From: Paraburkholderia kururiensis JCM 10599 = LMG 19447
Lineage (GTDB): Bacteria > Pseudomonadota > Gammaproteobacteria > Burkholderiales > Burkholderiaceae
NCBI RefSeq assembly: GCF_003986935.1
Contig: NZ_RJZE01000020.1
Span: forward strand, 62,001 to 126,000
Reading direction: 5' to 3'
Length of the DNA: 64,000 nucleotides
Position 1 is the first letter of the stretch. Every line of letters begins with the position of its first letter. Made by a program: the position numbers and the translations under genes. Positions 8,953 through 17,026 of the stretch are shown here, one piece after another. The notes below the pieces were generated by a model, which made no database searches, was not told the DNA's origin, and saw only the letters and a program-made list of their open reading frames with translations.

Positions 8953-9747
8953 GTGTCCACGTTCGTGCGCGCGCCACGCCGGCGGCCTCGTGCGCAGCGC
9001 GGCGCGCCGGTGTGGCTCTTCGATCTGGACAACACGCTGCATGCGGCCTCGCATGCGGTGTTTCCGGCCATCAACCGGGCGATGACGCAGTACATCGTGG
9101 ATGTGCTCGAAGTCACCCATGACGAGGCGAACCAGCTGCGCACGGGCTACACGCAGCGTTACGGCGCCACGCTGCTGGGCCTCACGCGCCACCATCCGGT
9201 CGATCCGCACCATTTCCTCAAGGTCGTTCACACGTTCCCGGACCTGCGTTCGATGCTGCGCGCGGAGCGCGGTATCGCGCGCCTCGTCGCCGCGCTGCCG
9301 GGGCGCAAGATGGTGCTCACCAACGCGCCCGAAGCCTACGCGCGCGCCGTGCTTGCGGAACTCGGCATCGAGCGGCTCTTCGAGCGCGTCATTGCCATCG
9401 AACACATGCGCGACCGCCACGGCTGGCGCGCCAAGCCCGACGCCACCATGCTGCGGCGAGCCATGCGCGACGCCCACGTGCCGCTGCGCGACGCGACGCT
9501 CGTCGAAGACACGCGCGGCCACCTGAAGCGCTACCGGCGCCTTGGCATCCGCACGGTCTGGATCACGGGACACCTGCCCGCCCTGCCGCGCGCGCCCGGC
9601 GTGCCGGCCCGGCTACCCGGCACTGGCCGTCCGCATTATGTCGACCGCTGCATTCGTTCGTTAAAATCGTTGCACACCGGCGCCGGCCGGGCGCGATTCA
9701 AGGGGCGACACTCATGCAGCCAAACGCCAGACCTGACGCAGCCGTAG
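8953..9747 (+). CDS. HAD-family pyrimidine 5'-nucleotidase
   Basis: About 264 residues if the GTG at 8953 is the start. The HAD nucleophile motif is WLFDLDNTLH (Asp24, Asp26), with motif II VLTNAPE and motif III/IV around RAKPDATMLRR and LVEDTRGHLKRY. It belongs to the SDT1/PhoC-like pyrimidine 5'-nucleotidase subfamily, which dephosphorylates UMP/CMP; the substrate here is inferred. No ATG is available near the N-terminus. The 3' end overlaps the start of slmA by 34 bases, which suggests coupled translation. Confidence 0.8.
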   Translation: MSTFVRAPRRRPRAQRGAPVWLFDLDNTLHAASHAVFPAINRAMTQYIVDVLEVTHDEANQLRTGYTQRYGATLLGLTRHHPVDPHHFLKVVHTFPDLRSMLRAERGIARLVAALPGRKMVLTNAPEAYARAVLAELGIERLFERVIAIEHMRDRHGWRAKPDATMLRRAMRDAHVPLRDATLVEDTRGHLKRYRRLGIRTVWITGHLPALPRAPGVPARLPGTGRPHYVDRCIRSLKSLHTGAGRARFKGRHSCSQTPDLTQP

Positions 9748-10484
9748 ACGAAGATCCGTTCGACGCCGGGCGCTCCGCCGCGCCGTCGTCGCCACGAGCG
9801 ACAACCGCAGACGGCGACGCGGAAGCAGGCGCCCCGTCGGCGCCCCAGCGGGCAAGTCGTCCGAAACCCGGCGAGCGTCGCGTGCACATTCTGCAAACGC
9901 TCGCCACCATGCTCGAAGCGCCCAAGAGCGAAAAGATCACCACGGCGGCACTCGCGGCGCGCATCGGTGTATCGGAAGCGGCGCTGTATCGCCATTTCGC
10001 GAGCAAGGCCCAGATGTTCGAAGGCCTGATCGAGTTCATCGAGCAGACCATCTTCGGACTCATCAACCAGATCGTCGCGAAAGAGCCGAACGGCGTGCTC
10101 CAGGCACGTGCCATCGGGCTCATGTTGCTCAACTTCGCCGCGAAGAATCCCGGCATGACGCGCGTTCTGACAGGCGAGGCGCTGGTGGGCGAGCACGAAC
10201 GGCTCACCGAGCGCGTGAACCAGATGACTGAGCGCATCGAGGCATCGGTGAAGCAATGCCTGCGGGTGGGGCTGACGGACGCCAGCACGTCCGCAGCGTC
10301 GGCTGACAGCAACGCCGACGCTGTGGCAGCCGCCGTGCCGCTGCCGCCCGATTACGACCCGGTGGTGCGCGCGAGTCTACTCGTGAGCTACGTGATCGGC
10401 CGCTGGCACCGCTACGCCAAGAGCGGCTTTGCGCGCGAGCCCGGCGAACAGGCCGACGCCCAATTGCGGCTCATCCTGCAGTAG
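9714..10484 (+). CDS. slmA: Nucleoid occlusion factor SlmA (TetR family)
   Basis: The protein has 256 residues. A TetR-type DNA-binding domain (TTAALAARIGVSEAALYRHFASKAQMFEG) follows a disordered Ala/Pro-rich leader of about 45 residues. The ligand-like domain has the SlmA blocks IFGLINQIV and MLLNFAAKNPGMTRVL. SlmA binds chromosomal sites and blocks FtsZ assembly over the nucleoid. The region around 190-205 (ASTSAASADSNADAVAAAV) is a low-complexity insertion. It is translated with overlap from the upstream HAD gene. Confidence 0.9.
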   Translation: MQPNARPDAAVDEDPFDAGRSAAPSSPRATTADGDAEAGAPSAPQRASRPKPGERRVHILQTLATMLEAPKSEKITTAALAARIGVSEAALYRHFASKAQMFEGLIEFIEQTIFGLINQIVAKEPNGVLQARAIGLMLLNFAAKNPGMTRVLTGEALVGEHERLTERVNQMTERIEASVKQCLRVGLTDASTSAASADSNADAVAAAVPLPPDYDPVVRASLLVSYVIGRWHRYAKSGFAREPGEQADAQLRLILQ

Positions 10485-10585
10485 CGTCGAGGGCGGCCGT
10501 GGGCGGCCATGGATAAAAGGCCTAAGCGCCGCCGAACCCTCGCGTTCAACCGGAGCGCTTCATCCGGCCGCCGCGCATTTTCCGC

Positions 10586-10591
10586 TATACT
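10586..10591 (+). promoter_or_regulatory. Candidate -10 element for the metXW transcript
   Basis: TATACT at 10586-10591 lies about 30 bases before the riboswitch 5' helix, a good position for its transcription start. No strong -35 at 17 bases was found. Confidence 0.4.
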
Positions 10592-10617
10592 CTGCGTTCA
10601 CCAAGGCATCACCAACA

Positions 10618-10700
10618 CGCGCCGATTTGCTGACTCGATTGCGGGCGCGCGAACCAGCCGGGCCAGTCCCAGCGGTTCACTATAAATGCGGCTAAAGAGG
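10618..10700 (+). promoter_or_regulatory. SAM-II riboswitch aptamer upstream of metX
   Basis: The segment matches the SAM-II (metX) motif. A 5' helix CGCGCC (10618-10623) pairs with GGCGCG (10644-10649). Its loop begins GATTT and ends ATTGCGG, as in the reference aptamer. The conserved 3' strand ATAAATGCGGCTAAAGAGG is at 10682-10700. Between helix and 3' strand an extra hairpin is inserted, GAACC (10651-10655) pairing with GGTTC (10675-10679), a variable element. SAM-II RNAs bind S-adenosylmethionine and lower methionine biosynthesis; metX is the classic target. Confidence 0.8.
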
Positions 10701-10771
10701 TCGTCAGCCGCGCACTCTCCTTCTTCCCGCGCACCGCAGACACCATTTAGCCGCCCTGTCATCTAGGCGGA
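10688..10771 (+). promoter_or_regulatory. Expression platform of the metX SAM riboswitch
   Basis: The aptamer core GCGGCTAAA (10688-10696) is perfectly complementary over nine bases to TTTAGCCGC (10746-10754). That downstream strand also continues into CCGCC (10751-10755), which can pair with GGCGG (10766-10770). GGCGG lies in the likely ribosome-binding site (AGGCGGA) five bases before the metX ATG. A competing local hairpin GCGGCT / AGCCGC (10688-10693 with 10706-10711) is also possible. Inference: with SAM bound, the core is occupied and CCGCC hides the ribosome-binding site; without SAM, the core captures the masking strand. Confidence 0.6.
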
Positions 10772-10775
10772 ATGA

Positions 10776-11921
10776 ATGGAATCCATCGGGATCGTCGCTC
10801 CACAAAAACTGCATTTTGCCGAGCCGCTGCGTCTGCAGAACGGTAGCTCGCTGGCCGGCTACGACCTCATGGTCGAGACCTACGGCACCCTCAATGCCGA
10901 GCGCAGCAACGCCGTGCTCGTCTGCCACGCGCTCAACGCCTCGCACCACGTCGCCGGCGTCTACGCCGACGACCCCAAGAACGTCGGCTGGTGGGACAAC
11001 ATGGTGGGCCCCGGCAAGCCGCTCGACACCAACCGCTTCTTCGTGATTGGCGTGAACAACCTGGGTTCGTGCTTCGGCTCCACGGGGCCCATGAGCATCG
11101 ACCCGGGCACGGGCCGGCCGTATGGGGCGCGCTTTCCTGTCGTCACCGTCGAAGACTGGGTCAACGCGCAGGTGCGCGTGGCGGACTCGTTCGGTATCGA
11201 AAAATTCGCGGCCGTGATGGGTGGAAGCCTCGGCGGCATGCAGGCGCTCGCGTGGAGCACGATGTACCCGGACCGCGTGGGCCATTGCATCGTGGTCGCG
11301 TCCACGCCCAAGCTCTCGGCACAGAACATCGCGTTCAACGAGGTGGCGCGCTCCGCGATTCTCTCGGACCCCGACTTCCACGGCGGCGACTACTACGCGC
11401 ACGGCGTGAAGCCCAAGCGCGGCCTGCGCGTGGCACGCATGATCGGCCACATCACGTACCTCTCCGACGACGACATGGCCGCCAAATTCGGCCGCGCGCT
11501 GCGCCGTGCCGAAGGCGCCCACGACGCCTACAACTTCAGCTTCGACGTGGAATTCGAAGTGGAGTCGTACCTGCGCTATCAGGGCGACAAGTTCGCCGAA
11601 TACTTCGACGCGAACACCTACCTGCTGATTACGCGCGCGCTCGACTACTTCGACCCCGCCAAGGCCTACGACGGCGATCTCACCGCTGCGCTCGCCCATA
11701 CGAAGGCAAAGTACTTCATCGCGAGCTTCACGACCGACTGGCGCTTCGCGCCCGCGCGCTCGCGTGAAATCGTGAAGGCGCTGCTCGATCACAAGCGCCG
11801 GGTCACGTACGCCGAAATCGACGCGCCGCACGGCCACGACGCCTTCCTGCTCGACGACGCGCGCTACCACAACCTGATGCGCGCCTATTACGAACGCATT
11901 GCCGCCGAGGTTGGCGTATGA
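10776..11921 (+). CDS. metX: Homoserine O-acyltransferase (probably succinyltransferase)
   Basis: The protein has 381 residues, an alpha/beta hydrolase fold enzyme that activates homoserine at the start of methionine synthesis. The nucleophile is Ser151 in MGGSLGGMQ and the catalytic His is in the C-terminal HGHDAFL. Family blocks NNLGSCFGSTGP and GPMSIDPGTGRPYG are present. MetX proteins of Burkholderiaceae paired with MetW usually use succinyl-CoA (MetXS); the acyl specificity is inferred. The stop overlaps the metW start (ATGA). Expression is probably under the SAM-II riboswitch upstream. Confidence 0.95.
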   Translation: MESIGIVAPQKLHFAEPLRLQNGSSLAGYDLMVETYGTLNAERSNAVLVCHALNASHHVAGVYADDPKNVGWWDNMVGPGKPLDTNRFFVIGVNNLGSCFGSTGPMSIDPGTGRPYGARFPVVTVEDWVNAQVRVADSFGIEKFAAVMGGSLGGMQALAWSTMYPDRVGHCIVVASTPKLSAQNIAFNEVARSAILSDPDFHGGDYYAHGVKPKRGLRVARMIGHITYLSDDDMAAKFGRALRRAEGAHDAYNFSFDVEFEVESYLRYQGDKFAEYFDANTYLLITRALDYFDPAKAYDGDLTAALAHTKAKYFIASFTTDWRFAPARSREIVKALLDHKRRVTYAEIDAPHGHDAFLLDDARYHNLMRAYYERIAAEVGV

Positions 11922-12526
11922 ACCAGACCGCATTCAACAATCTCGCCACGCGCGAGGACTTCCGCGCCATCGCGCGCTGGGTGGAACCGCGCTCGACGGT
12001 GCTTGATCTCGGCTGCGGCGACGGCTCGCTGCTCTCGCTGCTCACCGAGGAACTGGAGGTGTTCGGCTACGGCATCGAGATCAACGACGCCGGCGTGCTC
12101 GCCTCCACGAAGAGCGGCATCAACGTGATCCAGCAGAACCTGGAAGACGGCCTGCGGCTCTTCGAAGACGCCAGCTTCGACTTCGCGATCCTCTCGCAGA
12201 CGCTGCAGACCATCCACCAGACCGCCGCGATCCTGCGCGAGACGGTGCGCGTGGGCAAAGAGTGCATTGTGTCGTTCCCGAACTTCGGCTACTGGCCGCA
12301 CCGGCTTTCGGTGCTGCGCGGCCGCATGCCCGTGTCGAAATCGCTGCCGTACCAGTGGCACAACACGCCGAACGTGCGCGTGCTCACGATCAAGGACTTC
12401 GAGGCGCTCGCGCCGGAAGTGGGCATCGAAATTCTCGACCGCGTGGTGCTGCACGGCGGCCAGACGGTGCGTTGGGGCGCGAACTGGCGTGGTAGTCTTG
12501 CGGTCTATCGCGTCAGGAAAAGCTGA
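11918..12526 (+). CDS. metW: Methionine biosynthesis protein MetW
   Basis: The protein has 202 residues. A Rossmann methyltransferase-like fold shows motif I VLDLGCGDGSLL, and the MetW-specific blocks ILSQTLQTIHQ, SFPNFGYWPHR and LPYQWHNTPNVR. MetW forms a functional pair with MetX in many proteobacteria; it is not known to be a classical methyltransferase. It is translationally coupled to metX by a four-base overlap. Confidence 0.95.
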   Translation: MNQTAFNNLATREDFRAIARWVEPRSTVLDLGCGDGSLLSLLTEELEVFGYGIEINDAGVLASTKSGINVIQQNLEDGLRLFEDASFDFAILSQTLQTIHQTAAILRETVRVGKECIVSFPNFGYWPHRLSVLRGRMPVSKSLPYQWHNTPNVRVLTIKDFEALAPEVGIEILDRVVLHGGQTVRWGANWRGSLAVYRVRKS

Positions 12527-12601
12527 CCGGGCCGCCGCGACGGGGGCCGGTCGGCGCGAATCCAGCTCCATCCGCTGACCCACGCTCCACACCGCTGCCA
12601 C

Positions 12602-13996
12602 ATGCCGAATCCGCTGCACGAGGTACCCGCACTCACTGCCCACGAGGAACATCCCGGGTGGCGTGCGTATCTGAACACGCACATGCTGATCTGCGTGTTT
12701 CTCGGCTTCACGTCGGGCTTGCCGCTCTTCACGCTGGTCTACCTCGTGCAGGCGTGGCTGCGTTCCGAAGGCGTGAACCTCAAGGAAATCGGCCTCTTCG
12801 CGCTGATCCAGTTTCCCTACACGTGGAAGTTCGTATGGGCGCCGCTCATGGACCGCTACGTGCCGCGTCTGCCGGGCTGGCGGCCGGGCCGTCGGCGCGG
12901 CTGGATGCTGCTCACGCAGATTCTCGTGGCGGGCGCCATTGCGGCGCTCGGCTTCGTCTCGCCGCGCGATTCGATCTGGACCGTGGCCGCGCTCACCGCG
13001 CTCGTCGCGTTCTTCGGCGCGAGCCAGGACATCGTGATCGACGCCTACCGCCGCGAGTTGCTCTCTGACACGCAGCAGGGCCTCGGCAACGCGGTGCACG
13101 TCAACGCGTACAAGATTGCGGCGCTGATTCCGGGCTCGCTCGCGCTGATTCTCTCCGACCATCTGCCGTGGACCACGGTGTTCGCCGTCACCGCCGCGTT
13201 CATGCTGCCCGGCATGATCATGACGCTCGTGGTGAGCGAGCCCGCGGTGCACGGCACGCCGCCCAGGAACCTGCGCGACGCCATCGTCCTGCCGTTTCGC
13301 GAGTTCGTTGAACGCGACGGCTGGCGCGGCGCGCTCTTTGTGCTCGCGTTCATCTTTCTCTACAAGCTCGGCGACACGATGGCGACCACGCTCTCGACGT
13401 CGTTCTTCCTCGACATCGGCTTCTCTCGCACGCAGATCGGCGTGATCGCGAAGACCACGGCGTTCGGCGCGAGCCTGGCGGGCGGCATTATCGGCGGCGT
13501 GTGGCTGGTGAAGATCGGCATCGGGCGCGGGCTCTGGATCTTCGGCGCGTTGCAGATGGTCTCCACGCTCGGCTTCGCCTGGCTCGCCCAGGTGGGCCCC
13601 GGCTCGCCCGTGCTCGCTGCGCTCTACGACTTCACGGTGGGCGCGAGTCATCTCACGGGCAAGCTCTTCTCCGTGTTCGGCGCGAGTTCGCAGATGCAGC
13701 TCGATCCGCGGTCCGTCGCGCTCGCGCTCGTGTTCGGTCTGGAAACCTTCGCAACGGGCCTCACGATGGCCGCGTTCACCGCCTATATCGCGAGCACCAC
13801 GGACCCGCGCTACACGGCCACGCAGTTCGCGCTTTTCACGAGTCTCGCCTCGGTGCCGCGTACGCTGGCGTCGGCCGCGAGCGGTTACGTGGTCGCGCAA
13901 ATCGGCTGGTTCGATTACTTCCTTGCGTGTACCGCGCTTGCGCTGCCGGGCATGCTGCTGCTCGTGCGCATCGCGCCGTGGAGGCTGCGCTCGTGA
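12602..13996 (+). CDS. ampG: AmpG-like MFS muropeptide permease
   Basis: The protein has 464 residues and about 12 membrane segments of the major facilitator superfamily. AmpG imports GlcNAc-anhydroMurNAc peptides for wall recycling. Family-like features are GFTSGLPLFTLVYLVQAWL near the N-terminus, KFVWAPLMDRYVP, and FFGASQDIVIDAYRRELL (the AmpG signature around transmembrane segment 4). The stop overlaps the M48 start (GTGA). Confidence 0.88.
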   Translation: MPNPLHEVPALTAHEEHPGWRAYLNTHMLICVFLGFTSGLPLFTLVYLVQAWLRSEGVNLKEIGLFALIQFPYTWKFVWAPLMDRYVPRLPGWRPGRRRGWMLLTQILVAGAIAALGFVSPRDSIWTVAALTALVAFFGASQDIVIDAYRRELLSDTQQGLGNAVHVNAYKIAALIPGSLALILSDHLPWTTVFAVTAAFMLPGMIMTLVVSEPAVHGTPPRNLRDAIVLPFREFVERDGWRGALFVLAFIFLYKLGDTMATTLSTSFFLDIGFSRTQIGVIAKTTAFGASLAGGIIGGVWLVKIGIGRGLWIFGALQMVSTLGFAWLAQVGPGSPVLAALYDFTVGASHLTGKLFSVFGASSQMQLDPRSVALALVFGLETFATGLTMAAFTAYIASTTDPRYTATQFALFTSLASVPRTLASAASGYVVAQIGWFDYFLACTALALPGMLLLVRIAPWRLRS

Positions 13997-15201
13997 AGCC
14001 GCGAGCCACTGTGGCAACGGACTGCGGACGCGGCGCGTCGTCGCCGGCATCGTCCCGGCTGAGCGCGTTGCTGATTGTGGGGGCGCTAGCGGCCACGGGG
14101 CTATTGCCCGCAGCACGCGCCGCCGATGCGTCCGCAGGTGGCACGGGCAGCGCGGCTGGCGTGGGCAGTACCCCCGGCACGAGCGGCACCGACACAGCGA
14201 CTGGCGGCACCAGCGCGGCGACCAGCATGCCCCCTGCTACGGTGCCCGCATCGAACACAGCAGGCCATCCGCCTGCGGCTACGCCGGCTTCCGCCGCATC
14301 CACGACGGCACACGGCGCGCTGGCGCTGAACCCCGCTTCCGCAACGGCCGCGAGCGCCAGTTCCACGCCAGGCGGGACGCCCTTCAGCCCTTCGGGCGAG
14401 GTGCGCTACGGCCCGAACATGGCCACGTTCCGCAACCTGATTCCGTCGTCGATGCTCGACGCGCAGGCGGCAGCAGAGTTTCAGCAGATCGTCTACGGCG
14501 CGCAGCACCAGAACCGCCTGTACCCGGACACCGATGCGCGCGTGAAACGCGTGCGCGCCATCGTGGAGCGGCTCGCGTCCTACTCCTCGAAGTGGAACGA
14601 CCGCGTGAAGGGCTGGAAGTGGGACGTTGCGGTGATCCAGTCGCCGGCGGTCCGCATGTACTGTCTGCCGGGCGGCAAGGTCGTGGTGTACGGCGGCATG
14701 CTGGACCGCGTGCGGCTCAACGACGACGAACTGGGCGTGCTCACGGCCCATGAGATCGCGCACGCGCTGCGCGAACATGCGCGCGAGCGCCTCGGCGAAC
14801 AGCAAGCCGCGCAACTCGGCTCGGGCAGCATTCCGCAGCTGTTTGGCCTTGCCGATCTCGGCGCGGCGCCGCTCGGCATCGGTACACAGTTGCTCGAAAT
14901 GAAGTACGAAAGCGCCGACGAAACAGAAGCCGACGTGATCGGCGCCGACATCGCCTCGCGCGCGGGCTACGATCCGCGCGCCGCCGTCACGCTATGGGAC
15001 AAGCTCGCTGTCGCGACGCGCGCTGACCGCGAGCAGGGGTTCATCTACGTGCATCCGTACACGACTGCGCGCCGCAAGGACATCATGAAGCGGCTCACCG
15101 ACATGCTGCCGCTGTACGCGAAAGCGGTGGGCAGCACGGTGGACGCGCTGCCCGACTACGCTGGCACCACGCCGCGCGCGCCCGCTGAACAGCGGCGTTA
15201 A
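13993..15201 (+). CDS. M48 family metalloprotease, exported
   Basis: About 402 residues with a GTG start that overlaps the upstream stop. An N-terminal hydrophobic segment (LSALLIVGALAATGLLPAARA, split here by cleavage near ARA-AD) is a signal peptide. A long Ala/Ser/Thr/Gly-rich linker (about 45-130) follows. The catalytic zinc motif is HEIAH (253-257), with the third ligand expected in ESADETEADVIG. It resembles LoiP/BepA-type periplasmic proteases. It converges on exonuclease III with a four-base overlap. Confidence 0.88.
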   Translation: MKPRATVATDCGRGASSPASSRLSALLIVGALAATGLLPAARAADASAGGTGSAAGVGSTPGTSGTDTATGGTSAATSMPPATVPASNTAGHPPAATPASAASTTAHGALALNPASATAASASSTPGGTPFSPSGEVRYGPNMATFRNLIPSSMLDAQAAAEFQQIVYGAQHQNRLYPDTDARVKRVRAIVERLASYSSKWNDRVKGWKWDVAVIQSPAVRMYCLPGGKVVVYGGMLDRVRLNDDELGVLTAHEIAHALREHARERLGEQQAAQLGSGSIPQLFGLADLGAAPLGIGTQLLEMKYESADETEADVIGADIASRAGYDPRAAVTLWDKLAVATRADREQGFIYVHPYTTARRKDIMKRLTDMLPLYAKAVGSTVDALPDYAGTTPRAPAEQRR

Positions 15202-15983
15202 GCCTTCGCCTTCAGCTTGTGGTCGTAGTCGACCGTGAGCGGTGCGTGGTCGCTGAACTTGATGTCGCGAAAGATCGAGGTGCGCTTCGCCTTGCCGGCA
15301 ATGCCGGGCGTCGCGATCTGATAGTCGATGCGCCACCCCACGTTCTTCGCATACGCCTGACCGCGATTGCTCCACCACGTGTACTGCTCGGGCCGCTGGT
15401 CGAGCGTGCGGAACACGTCGACGTAACCCACTTCGTCGAAGAGCTTCGTGAGCCACGCGCGTTCTTCGGGCAGGCAGCCCGAATTCTTCTGGTTGCTCTT
15501 CCAGTTCTTGATGTCGATTTCCTTGTGGACGATGTTCACGTCGCCGCACACGATCACCTCGCGCTCCGCACGCAGCGCCGCGAGGTGCGGCATGAACTCG
15601 TCCATGAAGCGGTACTTGGCCTGCTGGCGCTCGTCGCCGCTCGACCCCGAGGGCACGTACACGGACACGATGGAGAGCTTGCCGAAGCGCGCTTCCACGT
15701 AGCGGCCTTCCGGGTCGAACTCCTTGCTGCCGAAACCGATCACGACTTCGTCCGGCTCATGCCGCGTATAGAGCCCCGCGCCGCTGTAGCCCTTTTTCAC
15801 CGCGTGCTGGAAGTAGCCCGTGAAGTCGTGCGGCGCGAGAAATTCGGGCGTCATGTCGTCCTGCGAACACTTGATTTCCTGCACGCAGAGCACGTCGGCG
15901 CCCTGGGTGCCGAACCAGTCGAAGAAGCCTTTTTTCGCCGCGGAACGAATGCCGTTGAGATTGGCGGTGATCACACGCAACAT
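15198..15983 (-). CDS. xth: Exodeoxyribonuclease III
   Basis: The protein has 261 residues. This AP endonuclease/3'-exonuclease of base excision repair has the EEP-fold motifs ITANLNGIRSAAKKGF, VQEIKCSQDD (metal-binding Glu), GDVNIVHKEIDIKNWK and the terminal FSDHAPLTVDYD with the catalytic His. The ATG at 15983 gives the standard N-terminus. Confidence 0.95.
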   Translation of the reverse strand: MLRVITANLNGIRSAAKKGFFDWFGTQGADVLCVQEIKCSQDDMTPEFLAPHDFTGYFQHAVKKGYSGAGLYTRHEPDEVVIGFGSKEFDPEGRYVEARFGKLSIVSVYVPSGSSGDERQQAKYRFMDEFMPHLAALRAEREVIVCGDVNIVHKEIDIKNWKSNQKNSGCLPEERAWLTKLFDEVGYVDVFRTLDQRPEQYTWWSNRGQAYAKNVGWRIDYQIATPGIAGKAKRTSIFRDIKFSDHAPLTVDYDHKLKAKA

Positions 15984-16049
15984 GTCTTTCCTTTTTTGTA
16001 GTGGGTTGCCGCGGCGCCGCGCTCATGCGCCGGCGCACGCGGATCGTGC

Positions 16050-16889
16050 CTATTCCACCTGCAGGCCCTTCAGCGATTCCTTCGCCGCCGGGTATTCGAG
16101 GTTCATCGATTCGAGCAGACGCAGCAACAGTTCCGCCACCATGAGGTTGCGGTGCGTCTTCGAGTCGGCGGGAATCACGTACCACGGCGCGATCTCGGTG
16201 GACGTGGCCGCGAGCGCCTCGCCATAGGCGGTCTGATACGGGTCCCAAAGCTTGCGGGCCGCGAGGTCGGAGACGTCGAATTTCCAGTGCTTGGTGGGGT
16301 CGTCGATGCGCGCCTGGATGCGCTTGCGCTGCTCTTCCTTCGAAATGTGCAGCAGGCATTTGATGATCGCGGTGCCGCTCTCGGCCAGCAGCGACTCGAA
16401 CTGGCGGATGTGGCGAAAGCGCCGTTCGCGCTCCACGTCGTCGATCTGGCCCAGCACGTAGGGCACGAGCACGTCTTCGTAGTGGCTGCGATTGAAGATG
16501 GCCAGCTCGCCCGCGGCGGGCGCGTGGACGTGCACGCGCCAGAGGAAGTCGTGCGCCGATTCGATGGGCGTGGGCGCCTTGAACGGCACGATGCGAATGC
16601 CGAGCGGGTCGACCTCGTGGAACACGGCGCGGATCGTGCCGTCTTTGCCGCTCGTATCCATGCCTTGCAGCACGAGCAGCACGCGCTGGTAACGCTGCGC
16701 GTAGAGCCGGTCTTGCTGCGAGTCGAGCTTCATCGTGACTTCGGTGAGGCGCTCGCGGTCGGCGTCTTTCGATCCGCGCGAGAACGGCTTCACGGCCGGG
16801 TCGAAATCTGCGAGCGCGAACTTCTTCGCCTTCTTGCTTTCGCTGAAGAACGGCACGCGGAAATCGTCGAGGTCGGGTGCTTTCGCCAT
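16050..16889 (-). CDS. ppk2: Polyphosphate kinase 2 family protein
   Basis: The protein has 279 residues. PPK2 enzymes move phosphate between polyphosphate and nucleotides. Walker A GMDTSGKDGT is at 76-85, and the family blocks FKAPTPIESAHDFLWRVH and IFNRSHYEDVLV (lid/Walker B region) are present. The length fits a single-domain PPK2. Whether it phosphorylates NDP or NMP cannot be read from sequence with certainty. It has its own start, separated from xth by 66 bases and from gatB by 137. Confidence 0.92.
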   Translation of the reverse strand: MAKAPDLDDFRVPFFSESKKAKKFALADFDPAVKPFSRGSKDADRERLTEVTMKLDSQQDRLYAQRYQRVLLVLQGMDTSGKDGTIRAVFHEVDPLGIRIVPFKAPTPIESAHDFLWRVHVHAPAAGELAIFNRSHYEDVLVPYVLGQIDDVERERRFRHIRQFESLLAESGTAIIKCLLHISKEEQRKRIQARIDDPTKHWKFDVSDLAARKLWDPYQTAYGEALAATSTEIAPWYVIPADSKTHRNLMVAELLLRLLESMNLEYPAAKESLKGLQVE

Positions 16890-17026
16890 CCAGTGCTCCA
16901 GTCAAGACAAACGCATTGCGGCGCGCCTGCCGGGGCAAACCCGCTGGTTCGCCCCGTTCGGTTCATGCGCGTGGGCGCGCGATGACGCGAATTGCGGCAC
17001 GTTGAGGTGCGCCGCCGCCGGCCGGC

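Noticed and set aside
11888..14116. 742-codon minus-strand ORF over metW and ampG
   Set aside because: Extremely Arg/His/Glu-rich and lies exactly antisense to two recognised genes.
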